A stretch of 5,967 nucleotides of DNA. It comes from Candidatus Bathyarchaeota archaeon (lineage in GTDB: Archaea > Thermoproteota > Bathyarchaeia > Bathyarchaeales > Bathycorpusculaceae). The stretch's first letter is position 1; every line of letters begins with the position of its first letter. The notes under the pieces are model-generated. The model ran no database searches, was not told where the DNA came from, and saw only the letters and a program-made list of their open reading frames with translations. The translations under genes were made by a program, and so were the position numbers. The DNA is taken from the NCBI GenBank assembly GCA_018396615.1, contig JAGTQT010000067.1, forward strand, positions 1-5,967, given 5' to 3'. Shown one piece after another: positions 1 through 5,286 of this stretch.

Positions 1-729
1 GAAATTCACCCCTCTATCAGCAAGAGCATTGGCTACAGTGGGGAGGAGATGGCGTCTGTGCCTGAAGGCGCTAATCTTGGTTTGGGCTGCGGTAATCCTG
101 TTGCTCTTGCGTCTTTAAAGAGGGGTGAATTTGTTGTGGATTTGGGTTCTGGTGCGGGGTTTGACTGTTTTCTTGCTGCGAAGAGGGTTGGTGAAGGAGG
201 CAGAGTTGTGGGTGTGGATATGACGCCTGAAATGGTGGATAGGGCAAGAGCAAACGCTAAGAGGGGCAAGTATGGGAATGTTGAGTTTAGGCTTGGAGAA
301 ATTGAGAATCTTCCCGTTGCGGATGACTTTGCTGATGTTGTAATTTCGAACTGTGTGATTAATCTTTCACCCCGCAAGAAGCGGGTTTTTGAAGAAGCTT
401 TTAGAGTGCTAAAGCAGGGTGGGAGATTGATGGTTACAGATATTGTTCTGCTGAAGAAGCTTCCTTCTGTGATAAGAAGAAGCGTGAAGGCGTATGTTGG
501 CTGTGTCTCTGGAGCAATGATGAAGGAAGAGTATCTGAAGACCATTCGGGATGCGGGATTTCAAGATGTGAAGATAGTTGAGGAAACAAGGTTCCCAATA
601 GAGTACATGGCTAATGATTGTACTGTGAAAGCGCTTGTAGCTGATTCAAAGATTTCTCGCAGAACCCTGAAAGGCCTTGATAATGCTGTAGCAAGCATAA
701 AAGTTTCCGCTGTTAAACCTGTAAGCTAG
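1..729 (+). CDS. arsM: Arsenite S-adenosylmethionine methyltransferase, 5'-truncated by window edge
   Basis: Catalyses transfer of methyl groups from S-adenosylmethionine to trivalent arsenic in the cytoplasm, an arsenic detoxification step. The reading frame is open from base 1; the residues before the first ATG (49), ending in IGYSGEE, match the family's usual IGYS region, so ATG 49 is internal and the true start lies upstream. Counting visible codons (242), the class I methyltransferase SAM site DLGSGAG is at 47-53 and the acidic ribose-binding VDM at 72-74. Three cysteines sit where the family binds As(III): C30 in GLGCGNP, C118 in SNCVINLSP and C168 in VGCVSGA. The 50-residue spacing between the last two fits the family as I remember it. 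Other UbiE-type methyltransferases lack this cysteine set. No arsR, arsB or arsC is visible downstream; the next gene is 185 bases away. Codon use is richer in G and T than in the transporter further on. Family assignment is firm; activity is inferred. Confidence 0.9.
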   Translation, partial: EIHPSISKSIGYSGEEMASVPEGANLGLGCGNPVALASLKRGEFVVDLGSGAGFDCFLAAKRVGEGGRVVGVDMTPEMVDRARANAKRGKYGNVEFRLGEIENLPVADDFADVVISNCVINLSPRKKRVFEEAFRVLKQGGRLMVTDIVLLKKLPSVIRRSVKAYVGCVSGAMMKEEYLKTIRDAGFQDVKIVEETRFPIEYMANDCTVKALVADSKISRRTLKGLDNAVASIKVSAVKPVS

Positions 730-747
730 GCATAGCCGTTTCTATGC
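730..747 (+). terminator. Hairpin immediately after the arsM stop
   Basis: A perfect 6-base inverted repeat, GCATAG and CTATGC, with a 6-base loop starts one base after the TAG stop. A long T-run is missing (only short CTCTCTT-type pyrimidines follow), and archaeal termination depends mainly on T-rich stretches, so this may be a 3' end stabiliser rather than a terminator. Confidence 0.35.
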
Positions 748-777
748 GGCTGATGCTCTCTTGGAGTCTTAATGCCC

Positions 778-789
778 CCTATATATAGG
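778..789. promoter_or_regulatory. TATA-like 12-base palindrome upstream of trmY
   Basis: CCTATATATAGG is a perfect palindrome containing a TATATATA core like an archaeal TATA box. It lies about 125 bases before the trmY start, so use by trmY would imply a leader of about 100 bases. Being symmetric it could direct either strand or bind a dimeric regulator. A second TATA-like string, TTATAAG at about 841-847, is closer to the gene and is an alternative promoter. Confidence 0.35.
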
Positions 790-840
790 CTCTTTGGTCT
801 TTATGTGAGGGTGGATTGAGCTTTTCAGTTGTTGGCTTTG

Positions 841-847
841 TTATAAG
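841..847 (+). promoter_or_regulatory. Candidate TATA box of trmY
   Basis: TTATAAG in an AT-richer context lies about 70 bases before the TTG start. With the usual archaeal spacing of about 25-30 bases, transcription would begin near 870 and give a leader of roughly 45 bases that contains the ribosome binding site at 903-910. Confidence 0.4.
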
Positions 848-902
848 GTGGAGGCGCGTAAGGCATAAAGCAGAGACATGAAACCATTTTCCTAGATAAG
901 TA

Positions 903-910
903 GGAGAGGG
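903..910 (+). promoter_or_regulatory. Ribosome binding site fixing the TTG start of trmY
   Basis: GGAGAGGG is purine-rich, resembles the archaeal Shine-Dalgarno consensus GGAGGTGA and lies 4 bases before the TTG at 915. No in-frame ATG or GTG has a comparable signal, so it decides the start. Confidence 0.65.
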
Positions 911-914
911 TTGT

Positions 915-1478
915 TTGCGAGAATTCATTCTTTACTCTCGTAAGGGTAGAACTGATTCGCGAATCACAAGCCTTCATGATGCAGGGAGACTAGACATTGT
1001 CCACGAATGCATCGTTGCAAGCTTATTCCTTTCCCATGGACTTCGAAGAAATGTTGTCTCCCATGCCTGCCTAAGCGGTCCGCCTAGTCCGCCTATTCAC
1101 TTGAAAGTGGATGGAAAAACTCTTAGTGATGTGCGCACCGATCAGGAAACATGGAGAAAAATCATCGTTGAGGCACTCTCTCAGAGGCCGCATCCAGGCG
1201 TGAGCGCTAGCAGAATGAGCTTTGAGGAGCTTATAAAGACCAAATCGGAGAAAGCTGAAATCTACGTTCTCGAAGAGGACGGAGAAGACCTGTTCCAAGT
1301 GGAGTTTGGTGGGAATCCGGTTTTTGTTTTGGGCGACCATGTTGGGCTGCCGAGGAAAGCGGAAGATTTCGTTTTAAGATACGGCGAGAAAATCTCCCTT
1401 GGAAAACAACCCTATCTAGCAGCATCCTGCATAACGGTTGTTAACTATTTTCTTGACAGAAAAGAAGCTTCATGCTGA
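915..1478 (+). CDS. trmY: tRNA (pseudouridine(54)-N1)-methyltransferase TrmY
   Basis: SPOUT-superfamily enzyme that methylates N1 of pseudouridine 54 in the T-loop of archaeal tRNAs, using S-adenosylmethionine and acting after Pus10 makes the pseudouridine. The 187-residue protein begins MREFI, as the Methanocaldococcus enzyme does. It shows the conserved GRLD block at 24-27, the SHGLRR segment at 40-45 and a PHPGV...RMSFEEL block at 92-106. The SAM-binding loop is VFVLGDHVGLP at 136-146, and the C-terminal knot helix is ISLGKQPYLAASCITVVNYFLD-like at 160-181. Length fits the family (about 190-200). The TTG start at 915 is chosen because it yields the MREFI N-terminus and follows GGAGAGGG (903-910) by a few bases; another TTG at 911 is out of frame. 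It is flanked by spacers on both sides, so it is probably transcribed alone. The related rRNA enzyme Nep1 is the main alternative but its signature sequence is different. Confidence 0.93.
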   Translation: MREFILYSRKGRTDSRITSLHDAGRLDIVHECIVASLFLSHGLRRNVVSHACLSGPPSPPIHLKVDGKTLSDVRTDQETWRKIIVEALSQRPHPGVSASRMSFEELIKTKSEKAEIYVLEEDGEDLFQVEFGGNPVFVLGDHVGLPRKAEDFVLRYGEKISLGKQPYLAASCITVVNYFLDRKEASC

Positions 1479-1485
1479 ATCCGGA

Positions 1486-1499
1486 TGATTTACAAATCA
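1486..1499. promoter_or_regulatory. Operator-like inverted repeat upstream of the small charged gene
   Basis: TGATTT and AAATCA form a 6-base inverted repeat separated by AC, about 20 bases upstream of the TATA-like TTTAAG at 1522-1527. The adjacent ATCCGGAT (1479-1486) is another 8-base palindrome directly after the trmY stop. Size and position would suit a dimeric DNA-binding regulator, but short AT-rich repeats arise easily by chance. Confidence 0.25.
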
Positions 1500-1521
1500 A
1501 GAACTGCGATAAGTATTTTGA

Positions 1522-1527
1522 TTTAAG
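1522..1527 (+). promoter_or_regulatory. Candidate TATA box for the small charged gene
   Basis: TTTAAG within ATTTTGATTTAAGAACG is the best TATA-like element in the 97-base spacer. Usual spacing would put the transcript start near 1550, giving a short leader of about 25 bases to the ATG at 1576. Confidence 0.4.
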
Positions 1528-1538
1528 AACGTTTTAAT

Positions 1539-1559
1539 CCCTTACAATCGTTTGTAGGG
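1539..1559 (+). other. Bulged hairpin just upstream of the small charged gene
   Basis: CCC-T-TACA pairs with TGTAGGG around an ATCGTT loop: seven base pairs with one bulged T. The 3' arm includes the AGGG closest to the alternative GTG start at 1567, so the fold could limit access to it. If transcription starts near 1550 the hairpin would not be fully in the RNA and would be only a DNA-level repeat. Confidence 0.3.
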
Positions 1560-1575
1560 TAAGAGTGTGATTACC

Positions 1576-1881
1576 ATGTCTGAGAGAAGACATAAACATC
1601 ATGAAGAAGAGGAAATAGAGCTTAGCGACGAAAACGCGACATATGTCTTGGAACCCACGCGGGTTGAAGTTGGCTCAGGGTACACTTTGTCCATAAGCCA
1701 CGATGAGAATGAAAGACCAGTGGTAGATGTTAAGACTTATGGAACGGTGGATCTTCCAAAGCTGCGAAGAGAAATTGAGCGCATGTTCCCGAACGCCCAA
1801 ATTCGTAAACTAGACGGAACACACATTGTGAGCGTGGTTAAACGAAAAAACAATGCGAAAAGCAAAACTCGAAAGAAGTAG
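1576..1881 (+). CDS. Small charged protein of unknown function
   Basis: I do not recognise this 101-residue protein. It has three visible parts: an N-terminal stretch with clustered histidines (HKHH) followed by an acidic run (EEEEIELSDE); a compact central part of about residues 19-85 with alternating hydrophobic residues that looks like a small alpha/beta fold (strands around TYVLEP, YTLSISH, PVVDVKTYG, then a helix LPKLRREIERMF and a final strand); and a lysine/arginine-rich tail (KRKNNAKSKTRKK). There is no signal peptide or membrane segment, so it is probably cytoplasmic. The basic tail could contact nucleic acid and the histidines could bind metal, but both are inference. The ATG at 1576 follows TGTGAT by 4 bases, a partial Shine-Dalgarno match; the in-frame GTG at 1567 would add MIT and is possible. 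Normal coding composition and its own spacer elements suggest a real gene. Confidence 0.75.
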   Translation: MSERRHKHHEEEEIELSDENATYVLEPTRVEVGSGYTLSISHDENERPVVDVKTYGTVDLPKLRREIERMFPNAQIRKLDGTHIVSVVKRKNNAKSKTRKK

Positions 1882-1889
1882 AATCCCGC

Positions 1890-1907
1890 CCGAAATTCCA
1901 ATTTCGG
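1890..1907 (+). terminator. Hairpin after the small charged gene
   Basis: CCGAAAT and ATTTCGG form a perfect 7-base stem around a TCCA loop, 8 bases after the TAG stop. The nearest T-rich stretch on this strand, AGTTTTCTCCC, is about 40 bases downstream. It is a candidate 3' end or termination structure. Confidence 0.4.
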
Positions 1908-1939
1908 ATACGAGATTGAAACCAAAGCAACTTCGCCTT

Positions 1940-1947
1940 GATATAAG
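1940..1947 (+). promoter_or_regulatory. TATA-like element in the spacer before the MFS gene
   Basis: GATATAAG resembles an archaeal TATA box but lies about 155 bases before the MFS start. It would give a long leader (about 130 bases) or drive a short untranslated RNA; I see no recognisable RNA family in 1970-2090. The closer TTTTTTAAG at 2027-2035 is the more likely MFS promoter. Confidence 0.25.
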
Positions 1948-2026
1948 TTTTCTCCCAAAAAACATAAAATTCAACATTCAAATGACCTTTTTGTTCCAGA
2001 AATAGCCCGTGGCATCGTCCGATTAC

Positions 2027-2035
2027 TTTTTTAAG
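2027..2035 (+). promoter_or_regulatory. Candidate TATA box of the MFS gene
   Basis: TTTTTTAAG lies about 70 bases before ATG 2101, predicting a transcript start near 2058 and a leader of roughly 40 bases. The ribosome binding site is weak (AGG at 2087-2089, followed by an A-rich stretch up to the ATG). Confidence 0.4.
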
Positions 2036-2100
2036 CACTCTTAGTTCTAAGTGAAAAAACTAGGGTAGTTGCAGACATTGCGAATTAGGCAAGAAAAAAT

Positions 2101-3345
2101 ATGAACGCCACCAACAAAAAAGAAACCAGTCTAAAGCCGCTATATGCACGTGCTGTAGTAAACTCTCTTAGCTCAGGAATGGTAAGTCCCTTCATGGGAG
2201 CCTACGCAGTAAAACTAGGTGCTTCTTCTTCTGAGATGGGATGGTTCCAGTCATCCTCCAACCTTTCAAACAACGTAATGCAGATCTTCTGGGGTATACT
2301 AAGCGACAAGCTGAAAAGAAGAATTCCCTTCATCGTTCTCGGCGGATTGATCGTCTCAGTGCTCTGGGTTCCCATGATCTTCGTGACCGAAGCATACCAG
2401 CTGATAATACTTCTTGCCATCCAAGCTCTCCTAGGCTCCATGGCAACGCCCGCGTGGACTGCGCTTATAGGCGATCTTGTGCCTTCAGCCAAGCTTGGAA
2501 GAGAAAATGCGTCAATAACGCTATGGGCAACCGTTGGAGGACTTGTAGCAACACTTGCGTCTGGAATATTGATGATCTTCGTCGGCACAACAATTCACGA
2601 GATGCTTTTCATACCGCTGCTGGCCGCCACGGTCTTCGGCATACTTTCCTCGCTAGTGATTCTCTATGTAAAGGAGGCAAAAAACGGCGAAAAGCTCAGC
2701 CTCAGAAGCTACATTTCTTCTGACGTCCTGCGCACATTCAGGCAGACTGCGAAAAACCCAGCGTTCGTAAAGTACTGCTATGTTAACGGCGTCTTCGAAT
2801 TTTTCATGTCTATGGCTTGGCCGCTGATTCCTCGAACGCAGGTTGACATTCTTGGAGCTTCTATGCTGCATTTGGCTCTGCTTTCCGTTGTCCAGTCAAT
2901 CGTAATGATTGCCTTTCAAGGCTGGGCTGGAAGACGCGTTGACACTGTTGGAAGAAAACCGCTTCTGGTTTTCTTCAGATTTGCCCTAGTCACGGTGCCT
3001 ATCACCTACGCATTTGCGCCAAACATCGAGACAGTAACCGCGGTTAGTCTGTTTTGGGGATTCTGCATGGCTGTCGGACAGATAACCGTAACCACCTATC
3101 TGCTGGACATCGCAGGCGAAGAATGGCGCGGAAGCTTTATCGCAGTATTCAACCTAGTCATAGGCGTAACCACCTTCGGCGGCTCGCTTATCGGCGGATA
3201 CCTTTCAGACTACACTATAGGACTATTCGGCCTAGTAACAGGAATACAGGTTGTCTACATGATCTCACTAGCAGGCAGAATCGCTGGTGCAGCGCTTCAC
3301 CTAACGCTTAAAGAAACGCTTAAACAAAACCCAGCAAAAACATAA
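2101..3345 (+). CDS. Major facilitator superfamily (MFS) transporter
   Basis: A 414-residue protein of typical MFS size with about 12 hydrophobic segments in two halves joined by a charged cytoplasmic loop (about residues 190-222, rich in K, R and E). The MFS signature between helices 2 and 3 is GILSDKLKRR at 65-74, and its repeat in the second half is GRRVDTVGRK at 277-286. A conserved-looking segment PAWTALIGDLVPSAKLGREN occurs at 117-136, near helix 4. It would sit in the cytoplasmic membrane and move a small solute using an ion gradient. The substrate cannot be read from sequence; efflux and uptake are both possible. ATG 2101 is used because it is the first start in the frame and leaves a short polar N-terminus before helix 1. 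The C-terminus carries a 12-base near-tandem duplication (3303-3326) encoding TLKE/TLKQ. It converges with the collagen-like gene and has no co-directional partner close by. Confidence 0.93.
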   Translation: MNATNKKETSLKPLYARAVVNSLSSGMVSPFMGAYAVKLGASSSEMGWFQSSSNLSNNVMQIFWGILSDKLKRRIPFIVLGGLIVSVLWVPMIFVTEAYQLIILLAIQALLGSMATPAWTALIGDLVPSAKLGRENASITLWATVGGLVATLASGILMIFVGTTIHEMLFIPLLAATVFGILSSLVILYVKEAKNGEKLSLRSYISSDVLRTFRQTAKNPAFVKYCYVNGVFEFFMSMAWPLIPRTQVDILGASMLHLALLSVVQSIVMIAFQGWAGRRVDTVGRKPLLVFFRFALVTVPITYAFAPNIETVTAVSLFWGFCMAVGQITVTTYLLDIAGEEWRGSFIAVFNLVIGVTTFGGSLIGGYLSDYTIGLFGLVTGIQVVYMISLAGRIAGAALHLTLKETLKQNPAKT

Positions 3346-3406
3346 TATCCGGCTAATAATGAGACACAGCCAGAAAAAGAAACAACTAGCAATTCTTTGG
3401 CACAAT

Positions 3407-3413
3407 AAAAAAA
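3407..3413 (-). terminator. T-run terminator for the collagen-like surface gene
   Basis: On the minus strand, beginning about 24 bases past the TGA stop, the sequence reads CTCTTTTTTTATTG, with seven T in a row. T-rich stretches are the main termination signal for archaeal RNA polymerase. A second T-rich stretch (TTTCTTTTTC on the minus strand, about 3373-3382) follows. Confidence 0.5.
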
Positions 3414-3436
3414 GAGAAGCTTTTGCTGTCCACGGT

Positions 3437-4582
3437 TCACGGCTTTTTCTTGACAACTGCATACGCCGCCAAGATGATGGCAACTACTGATAGCCCGATT
3501 GGCGCAACAATGTACACTAGTGAAACCTCGCCAGCTGGACCGGTTTCGCCTTGCTGCCCTTGAGGACCAGCTGCTCCCTCTGGTCCCTGAGGCCCGGTTG
3601 CCCCTTGAGGACCTTGCGGTCCCTGAGGACCAGTCATGTCAACCACCGTGAAAACCGCCCATGCACTACGTCCATACTCATCCGTCGCGTTAACGATGTG
3701 CGATCCAGGCTCGTTGGGTGTCAGCACGCTGATTATGGCGGTAAAGTTGCCGTACAAATCGCTAGTCAGAGTGTTTGGAACTGTTGGAATAGGTGTGCCA
3801 TCCCATGTGACTGTTATCCTTGAATTGCTCGCAAATCCTCCTGAGCCCACGATCGTCGTGGATGCAAATCCTGTGCCAGGCACGAGAGCCAATACAGGTT
3901 GCGGAACGGCCCAGACGAGGGCGTTGTGGATCAGGTTCGGCACATCGCCAGTCCATTGAGAGGGCGGCGGAAACAAAGTTATTCCAACCACGGATCCTTT
4001 TGTGGCTACAAACGGTGTTCCATCGCTCCATTCAGCAACAAGCTCGGCGCCCGCGGTTAATGTGACGTTGTCTCGAAATTGCTCGCTGATAGTGCTTACT
4101 CCATCCATGATGGGGTGACTGGAATTGTACCAGCTCAAGTTTGCTGTTGTGTATAGATTGCCGCCTACTTGCTCAAATGGTGTGTAGTTCCCCATTATCC
4201 TCCCTTCCAAACCATAATCCGGCTCATACCACGAGAAGGTTGCCAAGACAACGCCACCGCCAAAATCCACATAGTCGGCTAATACGTCTCCTAGGGCTAC
4301 TGAGTCAAAGAAGTTGAAGTTGCTCCAGACGAGGACTGAATCGTAGTTTAGCAGCGTAGCTAGAGAGGGCGTGCTAGATTGAACTTCAACTATGTCTATA
4401 ACCGCCAGATCGCTGAATGGCAAAAGATAAGCTTGCACATCATTTATGTAAGAAGCGTAGTCCGATCCCAGTAAGGCGACTTTTACTGAGCCCCTGTCAA
4501 TTGCTTTTGCCTCGCGTATTGCAACGCAACTAATAGTCATCAAGACAGCCAACATCACTACTAATACTGCTGATTTCTTCAT
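3437..4582 (-). CDS. Secreted membrane-anchored surface protein with collagen-like repeats
   Basis: From the preferred start (381 residues) the parts are: signal peptide 1-27 (MKKSAVLVVMLAVLM..., possible cleavage after AKA); domain of about 32-226 with alternating strands and helices, including NYDSVLVWSN, a FGGGVVLAT turn at about 107-114 and WYNSSHPIMDG at 151-161, resembling class I amidotransferase/ThuA-like folds seen in surface proteins; Ig-like domain of about 229-314 (GTGFAS..IVGSGGFASNS..TVTWDG, then YGNFTA); twelve uninterrupted Gly-X-Y triplets at 318-353; and a C-terminal membrane helix at about 355-377 ending KKKP. Six N-X-S/T sequons support an extracellular location. It probably displays its domains outside the cell with the collagen segment as a stalk next to the membrane. 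No catalytic residues can be assigned. Start: ATG 4582 has GGAG nine bases upstream and gives a textbook signal peptide; in-frame ATGs at 4597 and 4645 lack good ribosome sites but would add 5 or 21 residues. Confidence 0.88.
   Translation of the reverse strand: MKKSAVLVVMLAVLMTISCVAIREAKAIDRGSVKVALLGSDYASYINDVQAYLLPFSDLAVIDIVEVQSSTPSLATLLNYDSVLVWSNFNFFDSVALGDVLADYVDFGGGVVLATFSWYEPDYGLEGRIMGNYTPFEQVGGNLYTTANLSWYNSSHPIMDGVSTISEQFRDNVTLTAGAELVAEWSDGTPFVATKGSVVGITLFPPPSQWTGDVPNLIHNALVWAVPQPVLALVPGTGFASTTIVGSGGFASNSRITVTWDGTPIPTVPNTLTSDLYGNFTAIISVLTPNEPGSHIVNATDEYGRSAWAVFTVVDMTGPQGPQGPQGATGPQGPEGAAGPQGQQGETGPAGEVSLVYIVAPIGLSVVAIILAAYAVVKKKP
3524..3631 (-). repeat. Collagen-type Gly-X-Y coding repeat (12 triplets)
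   Basis: The segment encodes GPQ three times, then GAT, GPQ, GPE, GAA, GPQ, GQQ, GET, GPA and GEV with no interruption. GPQ occurs five times. Glycine, proline and glutamine codons vary (GGT, GGA, GGG, GGC; CAG and CAA), so the repeat is kept at protein level and is not a fresh DNA duplication. Confidence 0.9.
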
Positions 4583-4694
4583 CACATTTTTCTCCATGTT
4601 AAATGCTGAAACCCTTCCAGCTATATTTCTTATCGCTTTTATCATTTGCGTTCAAAAAAGCTGCTACAAGTGAAAAAAGCAGTAAGCGCCATCC

Positions 4695-4709
4695 TTATTT
4701 AAAATAATA
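4695..4709. promoter_or_regulatory. AT-rich TATA-like element in the divergent spacer
   Basis: TTATTTAAAATAATA contains a TATA-like core readable on both strands, in the 239 bases between the divergent starts at 4582 and 4822. On the minus strand it predicts transcription from about 4675 with a leader of some 90 bases to ATG 4582. On the plus strand it would start near 4730, although a closer TATA-like motif exists for mscL. Confidence 0.4.
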
Positions 4710-4753
4710 GTCTTCAAAGACCAGACAACGCCTTCTCTGTGGGCTACCAAGAT

Positions 4754-4788
4754 TGTTAAATCAACCAATTTTGAGCAAATGTTAAATC
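4754..4788 (+). promoter_or_regulatory. Duplicated TGTTAAATC motif upstream of mscL
   Basis: TGTTAAATC occurs exactly at 4754-4762 and again at 4780-4788, a 26-base period. The first copy is at the right distance to act as TATA box for a start near 4785. The second would then overlap the start site, as a repressor site would. A third, 8-of-9 copy (TGTTAAAT) is at 4597-4604 in the collagen-like gene's leader. Confidence 0.35.
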
Positions 4789-4791
4789 CGC

Positions 4792-4817
4792 ATCCCAACA
4801 TAAGAAAATGCTGGGAT
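4792..4817 (+). promoter_or_regulatory. Hairpin covering the mscL ribosome binding site
   Basis: ATCCCA-A-CAT pairs with ATG-C-TGGGAT around an AAGAAA loop: nine base pairs with a single A/C mismatch. The 3' arm contains GGGAT (4813-4817), the only Shine-Dalgarno-like string before ATG 4822, so the structure would hide it. Confidence 0.4.
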
Positions 4818-4821
4818 TTGT

Positions 4822-5214
4822 ATGCCTAAAGACGAAGAAGAAATACTTCAAGTTCTCAAAGAAATAAAAACACTTTTGGAACCAAAACCCGCGCCACCCT
4901 CACCACCGCCGCAAAAAGGCCTCTGGAAGGAATTCATGGACTTCCTCTCAAAATACAAGGTTATGGGGCTCGCAGTGGCCTTCATCATGGGTGTCTACCT
5001 CGGCGCACTTGTACAGTCGCTTGTCAAAAACCTAATAATGCCCATAATAGGCCTAGCAATACCTGGCCTAGGAGACCTAGCAACTTACACAATCACTGTT
5101 GGCAGCCAAAATTTTGGCGTAGGAGACTTCTTAGTTGCCTTGATAACCTTCATAATCGTAGCCTTCGTGATCTTTCTGCTGGTGAAAATAACCAAAAAAT
5201 GGGGCATAGAATAA
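4822..5214 (+). CDS. mscL: MscL-family large-conductance mechanosensitive channel
   Basis: Cytoplasmic-membrane channel that opens under high membrane tension to release solutes during osmotic downshock, as a homo-oligomer. The 130-residue protein is close to the usual length (E. coli 136). Residues 1-20 form a charged amphipathic helix (EEEILQVLKEIKTLL), 21-32 a proline-rich linker, and 33-45 the membrane-surface helix (LWKEFMDFLSKY). TM1 runs about 46-70 (MGLAVAFIMGVYLGALVQSLV), followed by the diagnostic NLIMPIIGL at 70-78, a short periplasmic loop, and TM2 at about 103-122 (FLVALITFIIVAFVIFLLVKI). In the pore helix the E. coli G26 and G30 positions keep glycine (57, 61), while the G22 position appears to be A53. 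The protein stops about eight residues after TM2 (ITKKWGIE), so the normal C-terminal cytoplasmic helix is absent and a helix sits at the N-terminus instead. The ATG at 4808 is out of frame. Divergent from the collagen-like gene; convergent with the VPEFP gene. Confidence 0.9.
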   Translation: MPKDEEEILQVLKEIKTLLEPKPAPPSPPPQKGLWKEFMDFLSKYKVMGLAVAFIMGVYLGALVQSLVKNLIMPIIGLAIPGLGDLATYTITVGSQNFGVGDFLVALITFIIVAFVIFLLVKITKKWGIE

Positions 5215-5269
5215 ACCTAGTCCACTCCCACGTTTTCTGTTCCACACGCCTTAGAAGCCATAGCACACT

Positions 5270-5286
5270 TAAAACAAGACGTTTTA
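5270..5286. terminator. Hairpin between convergent mscL and surface-protein genes
   Basis: TAAAAC and GTTTTA form a perfect 6-base stem around an AAGAC loop, overlapping the minus-strand TAA stop (5284-5286) and lying about 55 bases after the mscL stop. On the plus strand a T-rich stretch (CTCTTTTTGTTTC, about 5301-5313) follows, a suitable terminator for mscL. Confidence 0.4.

Noticed and set aside
33..545. 170-codon open frame on the minus strand opposite arsM
   Set aside because: It mirrors a strongly conserved arsM reading frame, its product is low-complexity (Ser/Thr/Pro-rich) and it has no family resemblance; a codon-bias shadow.
1479..2100. Possible tRNA or box C/D RNA in the spacers at 1479-1566 and 1882-2100
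   Set aside because: No cloverleaf, T-loop or paired C (RUGAUGA) and D (CUGA) boxes with correct spacing could be found by eye.
2241..2723. 160-codon plus-strand open frame inside the MFS gene
   Set aside because: Overlaps the convincing transporter in another frame; product is Arg/His/Cys-rich and unlike any membrane or soluble family.
3303..3326. 12-base near-tandem duplication at the 3' end of the MFS gene
   Set aside because: It stays in frame, encodes TLKE/TLKQ in a C-terminal cytoplasmic tail and is probably a neutral slippage duplication.
3524..3631. Possible CRISPR or tandem DNA repeat
   Set aside because: Nine-base periodicity comes from Gly-X-Y codons; there are no spacers and the codons vary.
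3551..3959. Plus-strand open frames opposite the collagen-like repeat
   Set aside because: The Leu/Arg/Ser periodicity is the reverse complement of Gly-Pro-Gln codons, so it is an antisense echo of the repeat.
4620..4645. ATG 4645 as start of the collagen-like protein
   Set aside because: No ribosome binding site, and it would put about 21 polar and basic residues before an otherwise standard signal peptide; kept only as an alternative.
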